Source of the DNA: Tardiphaga sp. vice304
GTDB lineage: Bacteria > Pseudomonadota > Alphaproteobacteria > Rhizobiales > Xanthobacteraceae
Assembly (NCBI RefSeq): GCF_007018905.1
Contig: NZ_CP041402.1
Coordinates: 2,840,001 to 2,904,000, forward strand
Direction of reading: 5' to 3'
Length of the DNA: 64,000 nt
Shown here: positions 14,491 to 22,224 of the stretch, in pieces
How positions within the stretch are numbered: position 1 is the first letter of the stretch
Layout of the letters: each line of letters begins with the position of its first letter
Notes under the pieces: generated by a model
What the model was told of the DNA's origin: nothing
What the model saw: only the letters and a program-made list of their open reading frames with translations
The model's database searches: none
Made by a program: the position numbers and the translations under genes

Positions 14491-15912
14491 ATGGCCGATA
14501 ATCTGGAGCTCGCCGACCCCGCAGCGATGTCGGCGCTCGACCGCCATCCGATGCGCGACGCCGAAGGCGAGCTGCGCGCGGAGTTCGTCGAGATCGTCGC
14601 CAAGGCGATCGAATCCGTCGATACCGCCTTCCTCAAGGAGATCGTCGGCGAACTGCACGAGGCCGATCTCGGCGACCTGGTCTCGGCGCTACAGCCTCAC
14701 GACCGCGTCAGCCTGATCGAGCTGACCGGTGACGATTTCGACTTCTCGGCGCTCAACGAAGTCGATGATTCCGTGCGCGAGGAACTGCTCGAGGAGCTGG
14801 AACCCGCGACCGTCGCCGAGGGCGTCCGCGAGCTGGATTCCGACGATGCCGTCGAGTTGCTCGAGGGCATGGACGAGGAAGACCAGGACGAGATCCTCGA
14901 CAAGCTGCCGCCGTCCGAGCGCGTCGCGCTGGAGCGCAGCCTGGACTACCCGGAAAATTCGGCCGGCCGGCGGATGCAGACCGATTTTATCTCGGTGCCG
15001 CCGGACTGGAACGTCGGCCAGGCCATCGACTACATGCGCGAAACCCCGGACCTGCCGGACCGGTTCTATGAAATCTATGCCGTCGATCAGTGGCAGCGCT
15101 GGCAGGGCGCGGTGTCGCTCGATGCGCTGCTGCGGTCGCGGCGCCCGATCCCGCTCGCCGACCTGATCGACGAGGACCGCCGCCGCGTCTCTGTCAATGA
15201 CGACCAGGAGGAGGTGGCGCGGCTGTTCGGCAAATATAATCTGGTCGCGGCCCCGGTGGTCGATATCGACAACCGTCTTGTCGGCGTCATTACGATCGAC
15301 GACGTCGTCGACGTCATCGAGGAGGAGGCCGACGAGGACCTCAAAGCGCTGGGCGGCGTCACCTCCGACGAAGAATTGTCCGACAATTTCTGGTCGATCG
15401 CCAAGGGCCGCTTCAACTGGCTGATCATCAATCTCGCCACCGCGTTTCTGGCCTCCTCGGTGCTTGGCCTGTTCGAGGGCCAGCTCGAACAGATGGTCGC
15501 GCTCGCGGTGCTGGCGCCGATCGTGGCCAGCCAGGGCGGCAATGCGGCGACGCAGACCATGACAGTGGCGGTGCGCGCGCTGGCGACGCGGCAACTGACC
15601 TCCAACAATGCCAGCCGCATCGTCATCCGCGAAGGCCTCGTCGGTCTGATGAACGGCATCGCCTTCGCGGTGATTACCGGCATCGCCGCGGTGGCCTGGT
15701 TCAAGATCCCGGCGCTCGGCGTCGTGATCGGGCTCGCGATGCTGGTCAACATGGTCGCCGGCGCGCTGGGCGGCATCCTGATCCCGATGGTGCTGGAGAA
15801 GGTCAAGGCCGATCCGGCGGTGGCGTCCGGCACCTTCGTGACCACCGTGACCGACGTCGTCGGGTTCTTTTCCTTCCTCGGCATCGCTACGCTATGGTTC
15901 GGGCTTAAGTAG
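14491..15912 (+). CDS. mgtE: Magnesium transporter MgtE
   Basis: 473 residues from the ATG at 14491, which has a gaggga site; an in-frame start at 14440 is less likely. Domain order is the family's: N-terminal superhelical Mg-sensing domain (LVSALQPHDRVSLIEL ... LDSDDAVELLEGMDEEDQDE), two CBS domains (SVPPDWNVGQAIDYMRE; VNDDQEEVARLFGKYNLVAA, VGVITIDDVVDVIEEE), then five transmembrane helices with the conserved NAATQTMTVAVRALA. MgtE is a dimeric, Mg2+-gated inner-membrane channel for Mg2+ uptake. Length is typical. It diverges from the deacetylase pair. Confidence 0.93.
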   Translation: MADNLELADPAAMSALDRHPMRDAEGELRAEFVEIVAKAIESVDTAFLKEIVGELHEADLGDLVSALQPHDRVSLIELTGDDFDFSALNEVDDSVREELLEELEPATVAEGVRELDSDDAVELLEGMDEEDQDEILDKLPPSERVALERSLDYPENSAGRRMQTDFISVPPDWNVGQAIDYMRETPDLPDRFYEIYAVDQWQRWQGAVSLDALLRSRRPIPLADLIDEDRRRVSVNDDQEEVARLFGKYNLVAAPVVDIDNRLVGVITIDDVVDVIEEEADEDLKALGGVTSDEELSDNFWSIAKGRFNWLIINLATAFLASSVLGLFEGQLEQMVALAVLAPIVASQGGNAATQTMTVAVRALATRQLTSNNASRIVIREGLVGLMNGIAFAVITGIAAVAWFKIPALGVVIGLAMLVNMVAGALGGILIPMVLEKVKADPAVASGTFVTTVTDVVGFFSFLGIATLWFGLK

Positions 15913-15924
15913 CAGGAGGCCCCC

Positions 15925-16743
15925 ATGCTTTACGTCGAAGCCAACGGCGCGCGCATTCCGTCCATCGGGCTCGGGACCTGGGAATTGCGCGGCCGGGTCT
16001 GCGCGCGCGTCGTCGAGCAGGCGCTGCGGCTCGGCTATCGCCATATCGACACCGCGCAGGTCTATGAGAACGAGCGCGAGGTCGGCGAAGGCTTGCGCTC
16101 CTCGCATGTGAAGCGCGACGACGTCTTCGTCACCACCAAGGTCTGGACCACGCATTTTGCGCCGAACGATCTGTTGCGCTCCGCCAAGGAGAGCCTGGTC
16201 CGGCTGCGGATGTCCGACGTCGATCTGTTGCTGCTTCACTGGCCCAACGCGCATGTGCCTCTCGCTGAGACGCTCGGCGCGCTGGCGCATGCCAAGGAGC
16301 TGGGCCTGGCCCGGCACATCGGCGTGTCCAACTTCACCGTGGGGCTGATCGAGGAAGCGGTGGCGCTGTGTCCGCAGCCGCTGGTGTGCGACCAGGTCGA
16401 GTATCATCCCTATCTCGACCAGACCAAGGTGCGCGACGCCTGCGCGAAGGCCGGCATGGCGCTGGTCGCCTACAGCCCGATCGCCAAGGGCCACATCAAG
16501 TCCGACGCGGTGCTGACGCGGATCGGTGCGGCGCATCGCAAGTCAGCAGCCCAGGTCTGCCTGCGCTGGCTGGTGCAGCAGGACGTGGTAGCGATTCCGC
16601 GGAGCTCGAAGATCGAGCGATTGTCCGAGAACATCGAGATCTTCGATTTCACGCTAGATGACGCCGAGATGGCTGAGATTTCGGCACTGGCCAATGATGG
16701 CGGACGGCTCACCGATTTCGGCTTCGCGCCGAAATGGGACTGA
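15925..16743 (+). CDS. Aldo/keto reductase (2,5-diketo-D-gluconate reductase-like)
   Basis: 272 residues. TIM-barrel motifs are visible: IPSIGLGTWELRG, then YRHIDTAQVYENEREVGEGL with the catalytic Asp and Tyr, the Lys in TTKVW, and the His in LLLHWPN. The NADP-binding end is VAIPRSSKIERLSENIEIFD. It reduces a carbonyl compound with NADPH; the physiological substrate cannot be told. It follows mgtE by 12 bp with an aggagg site (15913-15918), so the two may be cotranscribed. Confidence 0.88.
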   Translation: MLYVEANGARIPSIGLGTWELRGRVCARVVEQALRLGYRHIDTAQVYENEREVGEGLRSSHVKRDDVFVTTKVWTTHFAPNDLLRSAKESLVRLRMSDVDLLLLHWPNAHVPLAETLGALAHAKELGLARHIGVSNFTVGLIEEAVALCPQPLVCDQVEYHPYLDQTKVRDACAKAGMALVAYSPIAKGHIKSDAVLTRIGAAHRKSAAQVCLRWLVQQDVVAIPRSSKIERLSENIEIFDFTLDDAEMAEISALANDGGRLTDFGFAPKWD

Positions 16744-16810
16744 CGCGTCCGGTTGATCTTGTGGCGCCGATCGCCCATGCAGGGCGGTCTTTCACCAACT
16801 GGCCGATCCG

Positions 16811-17614
16811 ATGTTCTTCTCGCTGTCGAAAATCCTCGGCTTCTTCGCGACGCCGTCCAATGCGATCGCCGTGGTCTGCGCGATCGGGGCGCTTTTGTTG
16901 CTGCTGCAACGCCAGCGGTCGGGATCGCTGACGCTGACCTTCGGCATCCTGCTGCTGCTGGTGTTCGGCTATTCGCCGGCCGGCAACGTCCTGATGCTGA
17001 CGCTGACGGAGCGGTTTCCGGCGTGGCAGGCGGATGGCCGGGATCCCGACGGCATCATCGTGCTGGGCGGCGCGATCGACCAGGAGACATCGGCCGCGCG
17101 CGGCATGGTCGAGATGAATAGCGCCAACGAGCGCATGACCGGCGCGGTTGAATTGGCAAAACGCTTTCCCAAGGCGCGGATCGTGTTTTCGGGCGGCAGC
17201 GGCAACCTGATCGAGAACGGTCTCCCGGAGGCGCCGATTGCCGGCGAATGGCTTGAGCGTTTCGGCGTTGCCGCGGATCGCATCACGCTGGAAGGCGGTT
17301 CGCGCACCACCGACGAGAACGCCGTTTTCACGCGGCGCATGTTGATGCCGAAGCCCGGCGAGCGCTGGCTGCTGGTGACCTCGGCCTTCCACATGCCGCG
17401 CTCGATCGGCGCGTTCCGGGCCGCCGGCTTCGACGTCGAGGCCTATCCGGTGGACTGGCGTACCCGCGGCTGGGTCGCTGCCGGGATGCCGTTCGACACG
17501 CTGCCGGCCGGCCTGTCGCGCACCGACACCGCGATTCACGAATGGACGGGGCTGCTCGGTTACTGGCTGACGGGCCGCAGCTCGGCGCTGTATCCGGGGC
17601 CGGTCAAGCGATGA
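16811..17614 (+). CDS. YdcF-family (DUF218) envelope protein
   Basis: 267 residues. Two N-terminal hydrophobic helices (NAIAVVCAIGALLLLL; LTLTFGILLLLVFGYS) precede a periplasmic DUF218 domain: PDGIIVLGGAIDQE, then ARIVFSGGSGNLIENG, GGSRTTDENA, LLVTSAFHMPRSIGAF. Relatives include ElyC/SanA-type proteins linked to cell-envelope integrity; the biochemical activity is not settled. It ends four bases before the convergent DUF3253 gene. Confidence 0.8.
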   Translation: MFFSLSKILGFFATPSNAIAVVCAIGALLLLLQRQRSGSLTLTFGILLLLVFGYSPAGNVLMLTLTERFPAWQADGRDPDGIIVLGGAIDQETSAARGMVEMNSANERMTGAVELAKRFPKARIVFSGGSGNLIENGLPEAPIAGEWLERFGVAADRITLEGGSRTTDENAVFTRRMLMPKPGERWLLVTSAFHMPRSIGAFRAAGFDVEAYPVDWRTRGWVAAGMPFDTLPAGLSRTDTAIHEWTGLLGYWLTGRSSALYPGPVKR

Positions 17615-17618
17615 CGGC

Positions 17619-17897
17619 TCAGTCCTGCCGAGGCAGGCCGAGGCGGTAGACGCCGCGGAAGTCGTTGGGATCGGCCGGCTTGCCCTTGCGGTAGATCACC
17701 AGCCGTCCGGCCAGCGCCAATTGCACCGCCGCGCGGCGGATCGGCATCAACAGCGAGTGCCAGTCGCCCTCCGGCGTGATGGCATGGGCAATCTCGGGCG
17801 CGCTCAGCGTGCCGGTGCCGCGCGACAGCACATCGAGGATGGAGTCTTCCAGGGTGGAAGCGGCGGTCGGGGAATCGGGGGATCGGGGTTCGGACAT
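17619..17897 (-). CDS. DUF3253-type winged-helix-like protein
   Basis: About 92 residues from the ATG at 17897 (MSEPRSPDSPTAASTLEDSI; an alternative ATG lies at 17915). The core reads LSAPEIAHAITPEGDWHSLL, then MPIRRAAVQLALAGRLVIYR KGKPADPNDFRGVYRLG, matching DUF3253 as I know it: a small winged-helix-like fold of unknown role. The longer upstream frame overlaps the divergent gene's promoter region and is not used. Confidence 0.65.
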   Translation of the reverse strand: MSEPRSPDSPTAASTLEDSILDVLSRGTGTLSAPEIAHAITPEGDWHSLLMPIRRAAVQLALAGRLVIYRKGKPADPNDFRGVYRLGLPRQD

Positions 17898-18005
17898 CTC
17901 CATGCCATGCCGCATCGTCCCGGCCTGCGCAAGGCGTGGTACAGTGCGGTCACCGGCGTTATGGTTGTCCCCCAGCGTTGCGTTGCAGAGACCCATTTGA
18001 TCGCC

Positions 18006-18845
18006 ATGGAACCACGGCAGCTGATCCGCGCGGCCGTCGCCCTTTCGGTGATCGGTCACATCGCTTTGGCGGTGAGTGTCTTCTTCGCCGACGCGCGACC
18101 GTTCGATCCGTCGGTGACGGCGAACATCGCCGTCGATGTCGTGACGCCCGAACAGGTGGCTGCGGTCGAAAAGGCAGCGGAAATGCCGACACCTGCGGCC
18201 GAGCCGCCCAAGCCGCCGCCGCCGACGCCGGAGTTCAGGCTGCCGGATCTGGACAAGCCGACGCTCGATGAAAGCAAAACGCAGCAGCCGGTCGCGCAGA
18301 AACCGCCTCCGACGCCGGCCGCGCAGCAGAGGGCGGCTGCCGCCGCCGCGCCGCCGGCCGAACCGCCGAAGCCGGCGAGCCCGCCCGCGCCGATGCAGCA
18401 GCAGGCGGCACTGCAGCCGCCGCCGCCGGCCCCGGCACAGGCCGCATCACCGACGGTCGAGCCTGACATCACGGTCAAATACGGCGTGCAGCTCGGCCTG
18501 CCGGACGGCAATGGCGGGGCGCTGGCGACCGACAAGGCGGACATCGAGCCGCTGGATATCGCCGCGTTCCGCCGCCATCTGCGATCCTGTTCGAAGCTGC
18601 CGGCCGAGGTGGCGCGCACCGACAAGGTGCGGATCGTGCTGCGCGCGTTCTTTGCGCCGGATGGCAGCCTGACAATGGCGCCGACGCTGATCGAGGCCAG
18701 TGCCTCGATGAAAGGTCCACTCCTGATGCAGGCCGCGATGCAGGCGCTGCAGAAGTGCCAGCCTTACGCGATGCTGCCCGCTGACAAATACGACGAGTGG
18801 AAGGTGCTCGACGTCCCCTTCACGCCGCAGGATTTCGCCGGCTGA
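18006..18845 (+). CDS. TonB/TolA-like proline-rich envelope protein
   Basis: 279 residues from the ATG at 18006. One N-terminal transmembrane anchor (LIRAAVALSVIGHIALAVSV) precedes a long Pro/Ala/Gln/Lys-rich spacer (about residues 55-155: PKPPPPTPEF, QKPPPTPAAQQRAAAAAAPP). The compact C-terminal domain contains two Cys (RSCSKLPAEV; QKCQPYAML) and the TonB/TolA-like pattern of RIVLRAFFAPDGSL. That layout spans the periplasm from the inner membrane. No exbB/exbD or tolQ/tolR genes are adjacent, so the energising partner is unknown. Upstream frames starting at 17721 are extensions without coding character. Confidence 0.7.
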   Translation: MEPRQLIRAAVALSVIGHIALAVSVFFADARPFDPSVTANIAVDVVTPEQVAAVEKAAEMPTPAAEPPKPPPPTPEFRLPDLDKPTLDESKTQQPVAQKPPPTPAAQQRAAAAAAPPAEPPKPASPPAPMQQQAALQPPPPAPAQAASPTVEPDITVKYGVQLGLPDGNGGALATDKADIEPLDIAAFRRHLRSCSKLPAEVARTDKVRIVLRAFFAPDGSLTMAPTLIEASASMKGPLLMQAAMQALQKCQPYAMLPADKYDEWKVLDVPFTPQDFAG

Positions 18846-18878
18846 TCTATGGCTCGTCTCCGACCGCGACGCTCAAAA

Positions 18879-19011
18879 CCTCTCCCCACCGGGGAGAGGT
18901 CGGATTGCGGAGCAATCCGGGTGAGGGGGCTGTGCGCTCTCGATAGTCCGTAACCCCTCACCCGGATGTTCTCGCTTCGCTCAAACATCCGACCTCTCCC
19001 TATGGGAGAGG
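18879..19011. repeat. Compound palindromic intergenic repeat
   Basis: Two short hairpins (cctctcccc-acc-ggggagagg at 18879-18899 and cctctccc-tat-gggagagg at 18993-19011) flank an inner pair (gcaatccgggtgaggggg / cccctcacccggatg) around a short loop. This is the common 'cctctcccc' palindromic element of alphaproteobacterial intergenic regions. It separates the TonB-like gene from the convergent DUF599 gene. Confidence 0.75.
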
Positions 19012-19024
19012 TGTAAAACGATCG

Positions 19025-19705
19025 CTATGGCTCCATCGCCCGCCACGCGTTGGAGGCGAACTGGCGTCGCCACGTCACGATCACCACGGCAGCGGTGGTG
19101 ACCAGGAACACCCAGGGGCTGAGAAACCAGCCGAGATAGCCGAGCGCAAAGAAGAACGCACGCTGGCCGCGGTTGAAGTGGCGCGCGGCTGCGCCGAACA
19201 TTCGCACCGTTCGCATCACATGCTTCTCTGCCTCCGGCGTGTCTCGCTCGGCGGCCAGCGGCATCGCGCCGATCAGGATCGCGACGTAGTTGAACAGCCG
19301 GTACGACCAGGCGAACTTGAAAAACGCATAGACGAAAATCAGCACCAGGCCGAGGCACTTGATTTCCCACAGCGCCGGCGAGGCGTCGAAGAAGATAGGC
19401 AGGCTCTGCAGCATCGGCACCACCTCGTTGGTGGCGCGCAGCAGCGCCAGCGCGCCGCCAATCGCGATCAGCGTGGTGGAGGCGAACCAGGCGGTGCCGT
19501 TCTGCAGCGAGGTCATGATGTGGGTATCGACGATACGAACGTCGCGTTCCAGTAGCCGGCGGATCCAGACCTCGCGGTAGACATGCATCCGTGACGACAG
19601 GCTGTCGCGGCCATAGGCCGACTGCTCCAGCGTGATCGCATAAGTCGTCCATTCGATCGCGAAGAACGCGACCGCCACGACATCGACCCAGGAATAACTG
19701 ACCAT
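19025..19705 (-). CDS. DUF599-family membrane protein
   Basis: 226 residues with four hydrophobic segments (VDVVAVAFFAIEWTTYAI; WFASTTLIAIGGALALL; CLGLVLIFVYAFFKFAWSYR; LGYLGWFLSPWVFLVTTAAV). DUF599 hallmarks are the conserved KFAWSYRLFNYVAIL stretch and RQFASNAWRAM at the end. Function unknown. It is divergent from the glutathione transferase gene. Confidence 0.8.
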   Translation of the reverse strand: MVSYSWVDVVAVAFFAIEWTTYAITLEQSAYGRDSLSSRMHVYREVWIRRLLERDVRIVDTHIMTSLQNGTAWFASTTLIAIGGALALLRATNEVVPMLQSLPIFFDASPALWEIKCLGLVLIFVYAFFKFAWSYRLFNYVAILIGAMPLAAERDTPEAEKHVMRTVRMFGAAARHFNRGQRAFFFALGYLGWFLSPWVFLVTTAAVVIVTWRRQFASNAWRAMEP

Positions 19706-19813
19706 TTAGTGCCTTTGCCAAAGCGTGAATGTGCCACGCACGCGGATTCGCGGCAACCGGCGCGGCTTGATTGCAGGGGACCTTGCGTGGCATCGTTGCA
19801 CGCGCAGGAGGGC

Positions 19814-20473
19814 ATGATGACATTGACGCTGGTGATCGGTAACAAGAATTATTCGTCGTGGTCGATGCGGCCGTGGCTCGCGTTGAAGGCTGCCAACATT
19901 GCCTTCGAAGAGGTGATGATCCCGCTCTATAACGGTGCGGAAGACAAGGCGCGCCTTCTCGGCTTCACGCCGTCCGGCAAGGTGCCGGTGCTGGTCGATG
20001 GCGACGTCACGGTTTGGGATTCGCTGGCGATCATCGAATATGCCGCGGAGCGTTTCCCGGACGCTAAATTGTGGCCCGAGGACCGCGCCCGCCGCGCGCA
20101 TGCGCGCGCGATCTCGGCCGAGATGCATTCCGGTTTCATGGCGCTGCGCAACGAATGCGGCATGAACCTGCATCGGCCGGTGCAGGCCAAGGCGCCGTCG
20201 GCGGATGCCGAAGCCAATATCGCGCGCATCCAGCAGATCTGGGCCGAATGCCAGACCCGCTACGGCCATGTCGGGCCGTATCTGTTCGGCGACTTCAGCG
20301 GGGCAGATGCGATGTATGCGCCGGTGGTGCAGCGGTTTCTGACCTACGCGATCGAGCTTGCGCCGGCGTCGCGCGCATATGTCGAGACGATGCAGGCTTT
20401 GCCGGCGTTCCGGCAATGGACGCAGGAAGGCCTGGCGGAGACGCTTCTGATCCCGCGCTTCGAGCAGGACTGA
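19814..20473 (+). CDS. Glutathione S-transferase family protein
   Basis: 219 residues. The start MMTLTLVIGNKNYSSWSMRP is supported by an aggagg site at 19807-19812; the long upstream extension is rejected. The N-terminal thioredoxin-like domain contains NKNYSSWSMRPWLAL (glutathione-contacting Ser) and the cis-Pro in SGKVPVLVDG, then VWDSLAIIEYAAERFP. An all-helical C-terminal domain follows (FGDFSGADAMYAPVVQRF). It conjugates or reduces with glutathione; substrate unknown. Confidence 0.88.
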   Translation: MMTLTLVIGNKNYSSWSMRPWLALKAANIAFEEVMIPLYNGAEDKARLLGFTPSGKVPVLVDGDVTVWDSLAIIEYAAERFPDAKLWPEDRARRAHARAISAEMHSGFMALRNECGMNLHRPVQAKAPSADAEANIARIQQIWAECQTRYGHVGPYLFGDFSGADAMYAPVVQRFLTYAIELAPASRAYVETMQALPAFRQWTQEGLAETLLIPRFEQD

Positions 20474-20566
20474 GTGCTGCATACGGCAACGACGGCTTCG
20501 CCATAACATCAGCATATTGCGGGTTCATGGCAGCCACACTTGATCTGTCACGAGCGGGGACACTCG

Positions 20567-21508
20567 ATGAACTGGGCCTGGGCGACTTCGCTCGAACAAC
20601 TCTGGCGCTCGCCGAGCTTTCCGATGTGGCTGACGATTGCCGTCGCGGCGTTCTTCGGTCTGATCGTGGCGATCACGCTGCTGCGCGCCGAAAAGTCCGT
20701 CGCCAATGGCGCGCTGGCGGTGATTACCCTGCTCGCCATGGCGGTGGCCAGTGCCGCCACGATTCGCAGCTATGGGGCAGGCGGGCAGGGCTCGGCCAGT
20801 GTCGCCAGTAACGTCAAGGCCGCTGCGCCTGAACCGCCGCCGGCGATGGCGTCGCTGCCGGCGCTGTCCTGCCTAGACGATCTCGCCGGCGACGCCGTGC
20901 TGGCCGCCTGCGAGAAGGTGCTGTTTGGTTCTCCCGAGAACGCTGCCGCGGCGGTGTCCTACGCGGCGGCGCGCCTCGCCTGGCTGGTCTCTTTTGGCGA
21001 CGTAACCGCCGCCAACAAGGTCATGACCCCTGAACTGGCATCGCTGCGCCGGTCGATCGAGCGCGACCGCTTCGGGCTGATCGGCCACCTGCTGCTGGCC
21101 CGGGACAATTGCCAGATCGGCGCGTGTCCGGCCTATGCCTCGCTGACCAATCACGACGAGATCGCCGCCCATATGGAGCAGCGCAGCTATGACACTCTGA
21201 TTGCGCGCTATGCACCCGGCTGGAATATGCCGACGGCGACGGCTCCCGGCGTCGTCACGCTGTCCGGTCTTCCGCCGTCGATGCCGACCGGGAAGCCGAC
21301 CACGGCGGATTTTCCAACTTCGGCCTCGATCCCGCCGGTCAATATCATGACACCGGAGCCGCCGATCAATGCGCCGCGGTCGCCTGCCGCCAACGCGCAG
21401 GCGGCGGCGCCCGCCGCGCCGAAGAAGCCGCCGGCGCCGAAGCCGCCGCGTCCTGTGCAGACCGGCCCGGTGCAGCTTGCGCCGGCGCCGGCCGGGGCGG
21501 ATAATTGA
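20567..21508 (+). CDS. Hypothetical membrane-anchored protein with proline-rich tail
   Basis: About 313 residues from the ATG at 20567 (MNWAWATSLEQLW). Two N-terminal hydrophobic helices (FPMWLTIAVAAFFGLIVAIT; ALAVITLLAMAVASAATI) precede a domain at about 95-210 with four Cys (LSCLDDL, ACEKVLFG, DNCQIGACPAY) and helices. The tail is Pro/Ala-rich (PAAPKKPPAPKPPRP). No named family recognised. It looks like an inner-membrane-anchored periplasmic protein. Confidence 0.65.
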   Translation: MNWAWATSLEQLWRSPSFPMWLTIAVAAFFGLIVAITLLRAEKSVANGALAVITLLAMAVASAATIRSYGAGGQGSASVASNVKAAAPEPPPAMASLPALSCLDDLAGDAVLAACEKVLFGSPENAAAAVSYAAARLAWLVSFGDVTAANKVMTPELASLRRSIERDRFGLIGHLLLARDNCQIGACPAYASLTNHDEIAAHMEQRSYDTLIARYAPGWNMPTATAPGVVTLSGLPPSMPTGKPTTADFPTSASIPPVNIMTPEPPINAPRSPAANAQAAAPAAPKKPPAPKPPRPVQTGPVQLAPAPAGADN

Positions 21509-21545
21509 GGCTTGTCATCCCCCGTTTCATGACCATCTCAGGCCC

Positions 21546-21983
21546 ATGTCGCTAAATCTCATCAAGCTCGCCGTCGGTTGTGAATCGATCAAGGAATTCA
21601 AGGGCTGGGTCGCCGATCGGCTGGCCATGGCGAAGAAGGCCGGCGTGCCGCTGCACCACACCCATGTGACCCGCATGGTGCCCAAGCGCGACGCCGAGTT
21701 GCTCGATGGCGGTTCGATCTACTGGGTGATAAAGGGCGAGATCGCGGTGCGCCAGAAGCTGGTCGCGATCGAGCCGTTCCGCGATGGCGCCGGCATCAAC
21801 CGCTGCCGGTTGCGCATGGAGCCGAAGGTATTCTCGGTGTCGCCGCGCCCGCTGCGCCCGTTCCAGGGCTGGCGCTATCTGGCGATGGGCGACGCCCCGC
21901 CGGATCTCGGCAAGGCCGCTGCCTCGATCGAGGCGATGCCCGAGCCGATGCGGCGGGAGTTGCGGGAATTGGGGCTGCTGTAG
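21546..21983 (+). CDS. DUF1489-family protein
   Basis: 145 residues from the ATG at 21546 (MSLNLIKLAVGCESIKEFKG). Features of the DUF1489 family, common in alphaproteobacteria, are THVTRMVPKRDAELLDGGSI, YWVIKGEIAVRQKL, then RPLRPFQGWRYL and DAPPDL. Function unknown. Longer upstream frames overlap the preceding gene in an arginine-rich shadow and are not used. Confidence 0.82.
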   Translation: MSLNLIKLAVGCESIKEFKGWVADRLAMAKKAGVPLHHTHVTRMVPKRDAELLDGGSIYWVIKGEIAVRQKLVAIEPFRDGAGINRCRLRMEPKVFSVSPRPLRPFQGWRYLAMGDAPPDLGKAAASIEAMPEPMRRELRELGLL

Positions 21984-22003
21984 CAGCAGCGGAGCGCTGA
22001 TCT

Positions 22004-22191
22004 TACCCTCCGCCTTGCGAAGCGAAGCTTCGCTAGGCGGGGAGGGTGGCCCGGCGAAGCGTAGCGAAGCCGGGTCGGGTGGGGGTAGCCACAAGCTACG
22101 TCGTCCGTGGCACCCCCACCCCGGCCTCCACTCCCGATGATGCTATCGCATCATCGCTCGTTCGGCCGACCCTCCCCGCAAGGGGGAGGGG
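22004..22191. repeat. Palindromic repeat cluster between convergent genes
   Basis: Contains gaagcgaagcttcgc, cggcgaagcgtagcgaagccg and the closing hairpin cctccccgc-aag-ggggagg (22171-22189). Same class as 18879-19011 but different inner sequence. No ORF. It may act as a bidirectional transcription barrier. Confidence 0.65.
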
Positions 22192-22224
22192 TTCTACGGC
22201 CGCCCTCGCTTCACATAGGAATAC